This document shows positions 1 through 5,456 of a DNA stretch of 5,495 nucleotides, piece by piece. A program made the translations under genes and the position numbers. The stretch is taken from contig JAJYZM010000082.1 in the NCBI GenBank assembly GCA_021799935.1, positions 1-5,495 of the forward strand, given 5' to 3'. Each line of letters starts with the position of its first letter. Position 1 is the first letter of the stretch. Under the pieces are notes generated by a model, which did not search any database, was not told the DNA's origin, and was given only the letters and a program-made list of their open reading frames with translations. This stretch comes from a bacterium. GTDB taxonomy: Bacteria > SZUA-79 > Acidulodesulfobacterales > Acidulodesulfobacteraceae.

Positions 1-165
1 AGCAAGCCCGTAAGGCGACCTGCCGATTTTAAAATTTAAAGCATTTGCATTATTGATATAATATCCGGTATTAATTAGAAAAATAATTAACAATATAAAA
101 ACTAAAAAATAATCCGTCTTAACCGAAACTGAGCCGTAAAAGCATCTGTAAAACTTCATTAACAT
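1..165 (-). CDS. Secreted protein, N-terminal part only (runs off the left edge)
   Basis: An uninterrupted minus-strand frame starts at 165 (or at the in-frame ATG at 159) and continues to the window edge, giving about 55 residues. The N-terminus reads as a Sec signal peptide: MLMKFYRCFYGSVSVKTD, then the hydrophobic stretch YFLVFILLIIFLIN, then a signal peptidase I-like ANA just before LNFKIGRSPYGLA. The start at 165 is preferred because a weak Shine-Dalgarno (AAGAAG, complement of 172-177) lies 6 nt upstream. The gene begins 59 nt after the TetR gene on the same strand, so the two could be co-transcribed. The function cannot be assigned. The mature start (IGRSPYGLA) recalls the PyGLAvd motif of NHL/YncE-type beta-propellers, but this is only a hint from ten residues. 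The signal peptide makes it very likely a real gene; the exact start is uncertain. Confidence 0.6.
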   Translation of the reverse strand, partial: MLMKFYRCFYGSVSVKTDYFLVFILLIIFLINTGYYINNANALNFKIGRSPYGLA

Positions 166-224
166 TAATTGCTTCTTTGAGTTGCAAATCACTGTGTTAA
201 GTTAATTATGTAATTAGAAATACT

Positions 225-812
225 TCAAATCTGTTTTTTAAATATGGACCTAGAGATGCCATCTAATAAAGATTCGGCGTATAATCTTATGTCGCCCTTT
301 AAAACGTTATCCATCCTCAACTGAATTATTCTAATTATCGGTCCCATTATCAAAGACGATGCAATTAATACATCCATATCCTCGAAAACACCTTCTTTAA
401 TTTTAGCCTTTATAAACTTTTTAATATATTCAAAGGGTTTGGTTGAACATATCGGCTGCGCTTTCGGCAAAAAATCCTTATGTTTGGTATAAAGCACATA
501 TTTCATAAGATACGGGTCTTCTTCCGTCAGTTTAAATAATACAAGTATAATCGATTTTAATGCTTCCCTGTCGTCAGCCGCATTTTCGACAGCCGTTTTT
601 ATTTCATTTAAAATAAGCCTTCCCGCCGTATCGTATAAAAACTGCGCAATCTTTTCTTTTGAGGAAAAGTGATAATATATTGCGCCGATGCTGAGTTTAG
701 TTCCTTCAGAAATATTTCTGAGCCCGACATTGCTATAACCGTTTTCCGCAAAACTTTTCATGCAGTATTCAAATATCTTTTTTTTTGTTAAATTTGTTGC
801 TTTCCGACTCAT
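225..812 (-). CDS. TetR-family transcriptional regulator
   Basis: A 195-residue protein of typical TetR-family length. Residues ~8-55 form the N-terminal DNA-binding domain: a first helix (KKIFEYCMKSFAENGYSNVG), then a helix-turn-helix with the family signature, VGLRNISEGTKLSIGAIYYHFSSKE in spirit of 'ts...IA..aGvs.G.iY.HF.sKe' (about residues 29-53). The remaining ~140 residues are the variable helical ligand-binding and dimerisation domain, whose ligand cannot be predicted. The frame stays open upstream to 890, but the ATG at 812 is chosen. The extra 26 residues would be an unnatural hydrophobic/basic extension, and a good sigma70 promoter (857-884) lies inside that extension, so the upstream ATG would not be on the transcript. 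The Shine-Dalgarno at 812 is weak. A palindrome in the 5' leader suggests autorepression. The gene follows the sox genes on the same strand but has its own promoter, so it may or may not control them. Confidence 0.9.
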   Translation of the reverse strand: MSRKATNLTKKKIFEYCMKSFAENGYSNVGLRNISEGTKLSIGAIYYHFSSKEKIAQFLYDTAGRLILNEIKTAVENAADDREALKSIILVLFKLTEEDPYLMKYVLYTKHKDFLPKAQPICSTKPFEYIKKFIKAKIKEGVFEDMDVLIASSLIMGPIIRIIQLRMDNVLKGDIRLYAESLLDGISRSIFKKQI

Positions 813-827
813 ATCTGTAATAATTAT

Positions 828-841
828 AAAGAACGTTCGTT
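828..841. promoter_or_regulatory. Palindromic operator candidate, probably for the TetR-family protein
   Basis: The perfect 8-bp palindrome GAACGTTC (831-838) extends with matching AA/TT pairs on both sides, leaving one mismatched pair (830/839). It lies between the predicted start of transcription (~850) and the ATG at 812, about +10 to +23, where a bound dimer would block transcription. Palindromes with a GAACGTTC core are common among TetR-family operators, so autorepression is the simplest reading. No second full copy was seen upstream of soxB in the window. Confidence 0.5.
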
Positions 842-856
842 TTGTTTTCTTCTTAA

Positions 857-884
857 AATATATCATAATTAAATAAAAAGTCAA
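857..884 (-). promoter_or_regulatory. Sigma70-type promoter of the TetR-family gene
   Basis: On the minus strand there is a -35 element TTGACT (complement of 879-884), a 16-nt spacer and a -10 element TATATT (complement of 857-862). This predicts a transcript start near 850 and a leader of about 38 nt. It is the best promoter match in the window and decides the start codon of the downstream gene. Confidence 0.6.
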
Positions 885-900
885 GAACAATTTTTCCCTT

Positions 901-957
901 ATCCTGCAATAGAAAATATTTAAATGTTCCTATTTTGCGTAAATTCTATTGCAGGAT
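901..957. repeat. Perfect 14-bp inverted repeat with a 29-nt spacer
   Basis: ATCCTGCAATAGAA (901-914) is exactly reverse-complementary to 944-957. The spacer is 29 nt of AT-rich sequence containing the small palindrome AAATATTT (914-921). The pair lies between the soxB relic and the TetR promoter. As RNA it would form a 14-bp stem, but no U-run follows on either strand (AAGGGAAAAA after it on the minus strand, TAAATTACC on the plus strand), so it is not a classical intrinsic terminator. It could be a factor-dependent terminator, a transcript-stabilising hairpin, a paired operator (arm centres 43 bp apart, about four helical turns) or ends of a small element. Confidence 0.75.
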
Positions 958-1001
958 TAAATTACCGGATTAATGTTTTCTTTATTATATATAGAAATAG
1001 A

Positions 1002-1097
1002 TTATCCGGCGGTTCTCGAATGTTTATATAACGATTTCGCTGGGAACGGACTTTTTGCCCATCTATGTTTTCTTATATAACCGGCTATTACGCCGTA
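1002..1097 (-). pseudogene. Relic of a second soxB-like gene (3' end only)
   Basis: The minus strand of 1097-1002 encodes 31 residues followed by TAA, beginning YGVIAGYIRKH and ending LYKHSRTAG. These align without any gap to residues 533-563 of the SoxB at 3765-5456, which begin SDVIAEYIKNN and end IYRHSRTAG, with the stop codons in register. By hand count 14 of 31 positions are identical (VIA, YI, KS, Y, HSRTAG), plus conservative K/R and I/L changes. The upstream ~530 residues of SoxB are absent; similarity fades above ~1097, where the DsrE-like lipoprotein gene ends at 1116. The reading frame is also the same as that gene's, with only its TAA between them. Best interpretation: remains of a duplicated or exchanged soxB. 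Alternatives are a readthrough extension of the lipoprotein, or a tiny gene starting at GTG 1112, which has no Shine-Dalgarno. Confidence 0.7.
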
Positions 1098-1115
1098 AGA
1101 GTTTTCTTTCACTTT

Positions 1116-1679
1116 TTACGGCTTTATATAAGAATAACCCATCATTTCATAATGAAGAATGGCGTAAAAACCGTCCGGCGTGATATGCACAAACGGTAAA
1201 ATCTCGTCCGGTTTAATGCCTAATTTAATCATCGCCACATGGCATATATCGAATCTTACGTTATGCTTATATAGTTTTTCTATCAGGGGTTCCAACTTAT
1301 TATTTTTTTTAAGAAACATTTTATCTGCCGGACCGTAAGCCACAAAAACAACTTTGTATCTTTTAGGATTATAATGCAGTTCCCATATTATATCGTTCAT
1401 ATTTCCGAGAGCTACCTTCCATTTCTTCGGAGTCGGGGACGAAACCTGAAAAACAACCTTGACGACCTTATTATTAAAAAATCCGTGATATGATGTCGGG
1501 GTCAAAAGAGGCTTTTTTATTTTAATTTTCTTTTTTACGGCCGCTTTAGCCTTTGAAGGCTTGGTAACTGCCGGAGCAGGAACTGTTTTTGCCTGTTTTT
1601 TAGCGCAGCCTGACAAAAGCAATGAACCGCCGGCCGTAATAACTATTAAAATAATCCACAGCTTCATAAACTTTTTCAT
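1116..1679 (-). CDS. DsrE-like lipoprotein (third exported DsrE paralog)
   Basis: A 187-residue protein with a lipoprotein signal peptide: basic MKKFMK, a hydrophobic core and the lipobox L22-S23-G24-C25. The residue after C25 is Ala rather than Asp, which by enterobacterial rules favours the outer membrane. A Lys/Ala/Pro-rich linker (~26-60) precedes a DsrE/F-fold domain (~65-187) homologous to the other two exported DsrE proteins here: KKWKVALGN, YKVVFVAYGP, the cysteine-histidine pair C146-H147, LPFV and the terminal GYSYIKP. C146 sits where DsrE-family proteins carry the persulfide-accepting cysteine. It lacks the NTM/MTM residues that follow the CH pair in its paralogs (CHVAM), so it is the most diverged copy. 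The ATG at 1679 has an excellent GGAGG (complement of 1686-1690) 6 nt upstream. It is the last intact gene of the sox cluster. A tethered sulfur carrier facing the periplasm is inferred, not shown. Confidence 0.85.
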   Translation of the reverse strand: MKKFMKLWIILIVITAGGSLLLSGCAKKQAKTVPAPAVTKPSKAKAAVKKKIKIKKPLLTPTSYHGFFNNKVVKVVFQVSSPTPKKWKVALGNMNDIIWELHYNPKRYKVVFVAYGPADKMFLKKNNKLEPLIEKLYKHNVRFDICHVAMIKLGIKPDEILPFVHITPDGFYAILHYEMMGYSYIKP

Positions 1680-1738
1680 TGTATCCCTCCAGTTTTTATA
1701 TTGTTAATTTGACACTTTTTTGCGCATAAATAATATTC

Positions 1739-2233
1739 TTAAGGTTTGATATATGCATATCCCTGCATTTCTTTCTTAATTATATATGCTACAGCACCCG
1801 GATATACTACGTTTACAAAAGGAAACAACTGTTTCTCGCGAACATGCATTGCACGCATAGTCATGTGACATGCTACAAGATTAACCCCATAAGCGTTTAA
1901 ACTCTGAAGCAGAGGGTAGAATTTTTCATCGTCCTTTTTTATAAAAACTCTAAGTCCCGGTCCATACGCTACAACGTCAACTTTATAGTTAATTGCATGG
2001 GCGCTCATAATCTGAACGACTTTAGCGGCATTGCCGAGGGCAAGTTTCCATCTCGCAGGGCTATCTTGCGTTATTTGAATCACAACCTTCATAGTTTTGT
2101 GTTTAAAATACGGAAGTGCCTGTATTTTTTTATATGCATAAGCGCTTCCGCTAAAGTACATTAAAACTAAAGCCGAAACGATGAATGCCGCTTTAAAATT
2201 TAACAAGCCTTTTTTAAATAAATATCTATTCAT
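1739..2233 (-). CDS. Exported DsrE-like protein (second paralog)
   Basis: A 164-residue protein when started at the ATG at 2233. That start is supported by AAGGAG (complement of 2241-2246) 7 nt upstream and by the signal peptide beginning MNRYLFKKG; the in-frame ATG at 2269 has no ribosome binding site and would only add 12 residues. The Sec signal peptide ends near SAYA (A33). The mature part is a single DsrE/F-fold domain with FKHKTMK, PARWKLALGN, YKVDVVAYGPG, the sole cysteine C122 in ACHMTM, LFPFV and a GYAYIKP C-terminus. It resembles the COG1416-type DsrE/F proteins, often seen near sulfur-oxidation genes, whose biochemical role is mostly unproven. It is closest to DsrE-like 1 (3161-3688), sharing even a 21-nt identical DNA stretch, and lies between soxA and the lipoprotein paralog. 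A periplasmic sulfane-sulfur carrier is a reasonable inference. With one cysteine it cannot form an internal disulfide. Confidence 0.88.
   Translation of the reverse strand: MNRYLFKKGLLNFKAAFIVSALVLMYFSGSAYAYKKIQALPYFKHKTMKVVIQITQDSPARWKLALGNAAKVVQIMSAHAINYKVDVVAYGPGLRVFIKKDDEKFYPLLQSLNAYGVNLVACHMTMRAMHVREKQLFPFVNVVYPGAVAYIIKKEMQGYAYIKP
2088..2108. repeat. 21-nt stretch identical to 3507-3527 (shared by two DsrE-like genes)
   Basis: The DNA encoding FKHKTMK in DsrE-like 2 is identical over 21 nt, including synonymous positions, to 3507-3527 in DsrE-like 1. A second shared stretch of 16 nt is at 1812-1827 and 3231-3246. The lipoprotein paralog lacks both. This shows that copies 1 and 2 are the most recent duplicates or have undergone gene conversion. 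Confidence 0.7.
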
Positions 2234-2240
2234 TATTATT

Positions 2241-2246
2241 CTCCTT
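2241..2246 (-). promoter_or_regulatory. Shine-Dalgarno that fixes the start of DsrE-like 2
   Basis: AAGGAG on the minus strand, 7 nt before the ATG at 2233. No comparable site precedes the longer in-frame ATG at 2269. Confidence 0.85.
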
Positions 2247-2259
2247 TCTCCATTTTTTA

Positions 2260-2288
2260 ATAATAGCATAGCAACAGCTTACCGTTAA
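2260..2288 (-). promoter_or_regulatory. Possible internal promoter before DsrE-like 2
   Basis: In the 79-nt gap after soxA, the minus strand carries TTAACG (complement of 2283-2288), a 17-nt spacer and TATTAT (complement of 2260-2265). A transcript would start near 2253, just upstream of the Shine-Dalgarno. The -35 matches consensus at 4 of 6 positions and the -10 at 5 of 6; in DNA this AT-rich such a match can arise by chance. Confidence 0.3.
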
Positions 2289-2312
2289 CCGTTTATTTAA
2301 TATTTTTTTTAA

Positions 2313-3125
2313 TCATTTTCCAACGTTTATTTTATACCCCTTAGACAGGGAATAAACGTATAAATCTAAATACTTCCATGTTTTAGAGCCAATTTTCTTC
2401 TTAAAGCCTTCTTCGCCCGTATATATGCAGTGGTTAAACTGGTCCTGCATAGTAATAATCTTTCCCCATTTTTTATAGGTAGGATAAAAGCCGGCATGTC
2501 CTATAACCGGTTTTGTAGGCTTTCCGCCAAGAATACCCGCTCCGCCGCCGGGATGACAACTGTCGCAGCTTTTTCCGGATGCGCCGAGCGGCGTATAGTA
2601 GTAATGTTTTCCAAGCGTTAAAGCCTGTTGAAGGGTTTTTGGATGCCTGTCGGCATTTTTAAAAACAGGGCTGGGCTCTTCATTATAACCTTTAATTTTA
2701 TATCCGTTGCTTAAAGACGTTACGTAAAGCGTAAGATCGTTTAACTTTTGTCCGCTGAGAGGTTTCCCTTTTAATACATGGACGACACACATATTCAATC
2801 TTTCTCCGAGCGTAATAATTTGATGTGTTTTAGGATTAAATCTTGGAAACGTCGCCGCAACGCCTTTCAGACTCCTTACTACTTTTTTAGCCGCAGGTAT
2901 ATACGTTCCAATGCTGTCCACATGGCATTTAGCGCAAGAAAAACCGTCGGTGCCGAGATTAGTGCTATAAAACTCCGATTTCCCAAACTTCAATCCTGCC
3001 AATATCTTTTCTTTCGTAATCATTTTCTTGCTTAATTTTCCCTTTGCATATGCGACTCTGCTAATAAAATATGATGCGAGTATAACAAAAAAAATCCCTG
3101 AAGCGATTAAGATATATCTCTTCAT
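2313..3125 (-). CDS. soxA: SoxA-like di-haem cytochrome c (L-cysteine S-thiosulfotransferase subunit)
   Basis: A 270-residue protein of normal SoxA length, with a Sec signal peptide (hydrophobic ~4-22, AYA at 25-27). It consists of two homologous cytochrome c halves. Half 1 (~48-144) has C64-A-K-C67-H68 and a later Cys at 113 in ITLGERLNMC; half 2 (~172-266) has C187-D-S-C190-H191 and C233 in ITMQDQFNHC. Both halves share GK..(F/Y)Y at the start and LYV.SLS.GYKI at the end. In SoxA both haems have His/Cys ligation, and the C-terminal one is catalytic through a cysteine persulfide; C113 and C233 fit these ligands. SoxAX joins thiosulfate to the SoxY cysteine in the periplasm. The arginine I remember shortly after the active cysteine in classical SoxA is not present after C233, so this is a divergent member. 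No soxX is in the window. AGGAG lies 6 nt before the ATG. TsdA-type thiosulfate dehydrogenase is the main alternative, less likely because a second His/Met haem is expected there and soxB is adjacent. Confidence 0.8.
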   Translation of the reverse strand: MKRYILIASGIFFVILASYFISRVAYAKGKLSKKMITKEKILAGLKFGKSEFYSTNLGTDGFSCAKCHVDSIGTYIPAAKKVVRSLKGVAATFPRFNPKTHQIITLGERLNMCVVHVLKGKPLSGQKLNDLTLYVTSLSNGYKIKGYNEEPSPVFKNADRHPKTLQQALTLGKHYYYTPLGASGKSCDSCHPGGGAGILGGKPTKPVIGHAGFYPTYKKWGKIITMQDQFNHCIYTGEEGFKKKIGSKTWKYLDLYVYSLSKGYKINVGK

Positions 3126-3160
3126 TTTTGTCTCCTATATAGAGTAGTGTTTATGTTTTA

Positions 3161-3688
3161 TTAAGGTTTTAAAAAAGCATAACCTTGCATCTCTTTTCTA
3201 GCTATCTCTATAACCCCTGCAGGGACTACTTTTACAAAAGGAAACAGCGCTTTTTTTGTCAAATGGGCTTTAAGCATGGTATTATGACATGCCCGTATTT
3301 TTAGTCCGTATGTAACCAAACTCTGAAGAACTGCTTCATTTTTTTTATCGAATTTATTCATCACCATTCTTATACCGGGACCAAACACGACAAGCTCCAA
3401 TTTATATTTGAAAGAATTATCCCCGAATGCCGCCATGACATTTTTTATATTGGCGATAGCAAGTCCCCACCTTGCAGGTTTTGCGTAATCGACTTCTACT
3501 ACCATTTTCATAGTTTTGTGTTTAAAAAATTCCGGAAGCGGCAATGCATGGGTATTGTAATATGCGGGATACGAACTGTAAGACGAAGGACCGTACTTTA
3601 AAGCGTAAGCTTTAGGCGAGTATGACAATAATAAAATTGAAACGGCAATAATCATTGACAAACTTAAAAATAATCGAGACTTTTCCAT
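3161..3688 (-). CDS. Exported DsrE-like protein (first paralog)
   Basis: A 175-residue protein beginning MEKSRLF with a Sec signal peptide; the hydrophobic core spans about 6-22 and the likely cleavage follows AYA at 27-29. A short Tyr/Ser/Pro-rich segment (~31-50) leads into a DsrE/F-fold domain: FKHKTMK, PARWGLAIAN, YKLELVVFGPG, the only cysteine C134 in RACHNTM, LFPFV and the terminal GYAFLKP. The CxNTM context is typical for the exported COG1416-like group; the cytoplasmic DsrE and TusD relatives carry a persulfide on the equivalent cysteine. The ATG at 3688 has AAGGAG (complement of 3696-3701) 7 nt upstream. The gene follows soxB by 76 nt and precedes soxA by 35 nt, so it is embedded between the two Sox enzymes. 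That placement argues for a role in periplasmic thiosulfate or sulfane-sulfur handling; no direct function is known. Confidence 0.88.
   Translation of the reverse strand: MEKSRLFLSLSMIIAVSILLLSYSPKAYALKYGPSSYSSYPAYYNTHALPLPEFFKHKTMKMVVEVDYAKPARWGLAIANIKNVMAAFGDNSFKYKLELVVFGPGIRMVMNKFDKKNEAVLQSLVTYGLKIRACHNTMLKAHLTKKALFPFVKVVPAGVIEIARKEMQGYAFLKP
3507..3527. repeat. 21-nt stretch identical to 2088-2108
   Basis: Second copy of the identical DNA stretch shared between DsrE-like 1 and 2, encoding FKHKTMK. See the entry at 2088-2108 for interpretation. Confidence 0.7.
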
Positions 3689-3764
3689 TTTTAATCTCCT
3701 TAATTTTAATTAATTTAATAAGAGTTTTATATCTACTTAAACGTCGTCTTATTTTAACCGTCAA

Positions 3765-5456
3765 TCATCCTGCCGTCCTCGAATGCCTGTATATAACGTC
3801 TTCCGTTTTGATAGATTTAACGGTTTTATTATTTTTTATATATTCCGCAATAACGTCGGATGCCTTATATTTAGTTAATCCTTTATCGTTTGTATTCATA
3901 TTCTGCATCTTGCCGCCGGTTGAAACCGCCCAGTATTTTTTAGATAAATCCAAAGGCTTTCCGTTGATAGCCCAACTTTTAATCCTTTTATTGAGGGCTT
4001 CGTTTATAAGTATATGCAGTTTAGAATTTGAAACGCGGGTTGCGTCTCCGCCCATCTGCAGATATGCGTCTTTTGCAAAAACATCGCTTAAAACGCTCAA
4101 CTGAGATAACAATAACTGTTTTCCGGTAAGAAGAGTTTTGTAAACCTCAGGGTAAGTCGTTCCGTACCATCCGTAAACATGCTCCATGGTAATCTTTTCG
4201 CCCGGAAGCACTGTATCTCCCCATCTCCAGCCAGGAGCAAAAAATAGCGGGGTATCGAATTTTTCTATAAATGCCTGTTCCGCAACGCTGTCGACAGAGC
4301 ATACGAAAGTCGCCCTTCTGTACAACAGGTCTTCGGCGGTTCCAAGTTCTTCGTTTAACGTATCGGCATAGGGGGCGTATTCTTTATCGATTAATCCGCT
4401 TATTTCGGGGTCAGGTTTAATCCAGTTAGTAACTATCGGGATTAATTTATGGTCGTAATCTACTATTTTTTTATCCCTTACGTTTAAGTCTATCCTGCCG
4501 ACGAACTTTCCGTGCGTGCCTGCCTGAACTATTATTGTATTGTTTATAATCTGAGGGGCTGGAAGTATGTCGTGGGTATGTCCGCCTACTATAATGTCTA
4601 TTCCGTTGATAAGGGAGGCGAACTTTCTGTCCACTTCGAGCCCGTTATGGGAAAGAACGACTACTAAATCTACTTTTTCTTCGTTCTTCAGTTTATTTAC
4701 CATCTTTTGGGCATGCCCTGTATCAATGCCGAAGTTCCAGTTTTTAACGAAATGGGAAGGATGCGCAAGCGGAACATACGGAAACGCCTGCCCTATTATT
4801 CCTACCCTTAATCCATTGACTTCTTTTATTATATATGGTTTAAAAATCAGGCCTCCCCAGGTAGCGTTTGTAACATTCTGCGCAATAAACGGAAATTTTA
4901 ATTTTTTTATATTGGATAAAAGCTGTTTTTCGCCGTAGGTAAACTCCCAGTGTCCGGTCATAGCGTCGTATCCCATTGCATTCTGGACGTTTACTACCGC
5001 CATACCCTTGGTCAGAAGGGCTATGCCCGTACCCTGCCATGCATCGCCGGTATCGAGCATTATTGTTTTGCCGTATCTTTCTTCTTTTATTTTGTTGAAT
5101 ACGGTTGCCATATGAGCGTAGCCGCCCATCGGACCGTATTCTTTATTTAATTTTATAAAATCGACGTACGAACAGAAATATCCCATTGCGGATTTGGGAT
5201 TTATATCGTAGTAAAGGTTGAAAGAATCCCCTACGAGATGACCGGGTCTTCCGTTCATAAAATGAGGCCCTATATTTACTGAAGGCTCCCTGTAAAGAGT
5301 AGGCTTTAAATGGGCATGGGAGTCGGAATTCCATATGATGGTCAAATTGCCCATCGGCTTGAACTTTAGCAGATTAACGGGATTAACCGCTGCCGCCCCG
5401 GCAAGGACGGCGGCGGTTCTTATGAAACTTCTTCTGGAAACTTTTTTTAAATCCAT
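3765..5456 (-). CDS. soxB: SoxB, periplasmic sulfate thiohydrolase (thiosulfohydrolase)
   Basis: A 563-residue protein, full length for SoxB. SoxB hydrolyses the terminal sulfone of SoxY-bound S-thiosulfonate and releases sulfate in the periplasm. The N-terminus has a Tat signal, S7-R8-R9-S-F-I, followed by an Ala-rich hydrophobic segment (14-24), consistent with export of a folded manganese protein. The metallophosphatase/5'-nucleotidase-like domain shows D45-S-H47, GPMGGYAHMA (108-117), D135-T-G-D138-A-W-Q-G142, the SoxB-typical G168-H-W-E-F in place of GNHE, S269-H-N-G and G291-G-H-T-H-D296. The C-terminal nucleotidase-like domain has APGWRWGD (407-414) and MGGDATRV (468-475). These together separate SoxB from ordinary 5'-nucleotidases. 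The ATG at 5456 gives an intact Tat signal; the ribosome binding site is weak (GGGGG, complement of 5465-5469, 8 nt away). It is the first gene of the visible cluster; only 39 nt upstream are visible and no convincing promoter is seen there. Confidence 0.96.
   Translation of the reverse strand: MDLKKVSRRSFIRTAAVLAGAAAVNPVNLLKFKPMGNLTIIWNSDSHAHLKPTLYREPSVNIGPHFMNGRPGHLVGDSFNLYYDINPKSAMGYFCSYVDFIKLNKEYGPMGGYAHMATVFNKIKEERYGKTIMLDTGDAWQGTGIALLTKGMAVVNVQNAMGYDAMTGHWEFTYGEKQLLSNIKKLKFPFIAQNVTNATWGGLIFKPYIIKEVNGLRVGIIGQAFPYVPLAHPSHFVKNWNFGIDTGHAQKMVNKLKNEEKVDLVVVLSHNGLEVDRKFASLINGIDIIVGGHTHDILPAPQIINNTIIVQAGTHGKFVGRIDLNVRDKKIVDYDHKLIPIVTNWIKPDPEISGLIDKEYAPYADTLNEELGTAEDLLYRRATFVCSVDSVAEQAFIEKFDTPLFFAPGWRWGDTVLPGEKITMEHVYGWYGTTYPEVYKTLLTGKQLLLSQLSVLSDVFAKDAYLQMGGDATRVSNSKLHILINEALNKRIKSWAINGKPLDLSKKYWAVSTGGKMQNMNTNDKGLTKYKASDVIAEYIKNNKTVKSIKTEDVIYRHSRTAG

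Noticed and set aside
203..216. TAATTA repeat around TG in the gap between the TetR gene and the left-edge gene
   Set aside because: Too short and AT-rich to separate from background; no terminator tail.
813..890. Longer N-terminus for the TetR-family protein from an ATG at 890
   Set aside because: The added 26 residues are unlike the family's N-terminus, and a good promoter and an operator-like palindrome lie inside this stretch.
965..1009. Weak hairpin CCGGAT (965-970) with ATCCGG (1004-1009)
   Set aside because: Only six base pairs with a 33-nt loop and no following U-run; probably chance.
1002..1112. Small stand-alone gene starting at GTG 1112
   Set aside because: No Shine-Dalgarno precedes it and its sequence is explained better as the C-terminal end of a soxB copy.
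1709..1736. Plus-strand TTGACA-16-TAATAT, a possible antisense promoter into DsrE-like 2
   Set aside because: The -35 is perfect but the -10 is poor, the DNA is very AT-rich, and no gene lies on the plus strand downstream.
2234..2269. Longer start for DsrE-like 2 at 2269
   Set aside because: No ribosome binding site there, while AAGGAG is ideally placed for the ATG at 2233, which also gives a normal signal peptide.
2430..3035. Open frames on the plus strand opposite soxA (2430-2621 and 2778-3035)
   Set aside because: Antisense to a clear di-haem cytochrome gene; composition and lack of motifs mark them as shadows.
3655..4938. Open frames on the plus strand opposite soxB (3655-4104 and 4567-4938)
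   Set aside because: They lie antisense to a gene with all SoxB motifs, show no recognisable domain, and are expected shadow frames.
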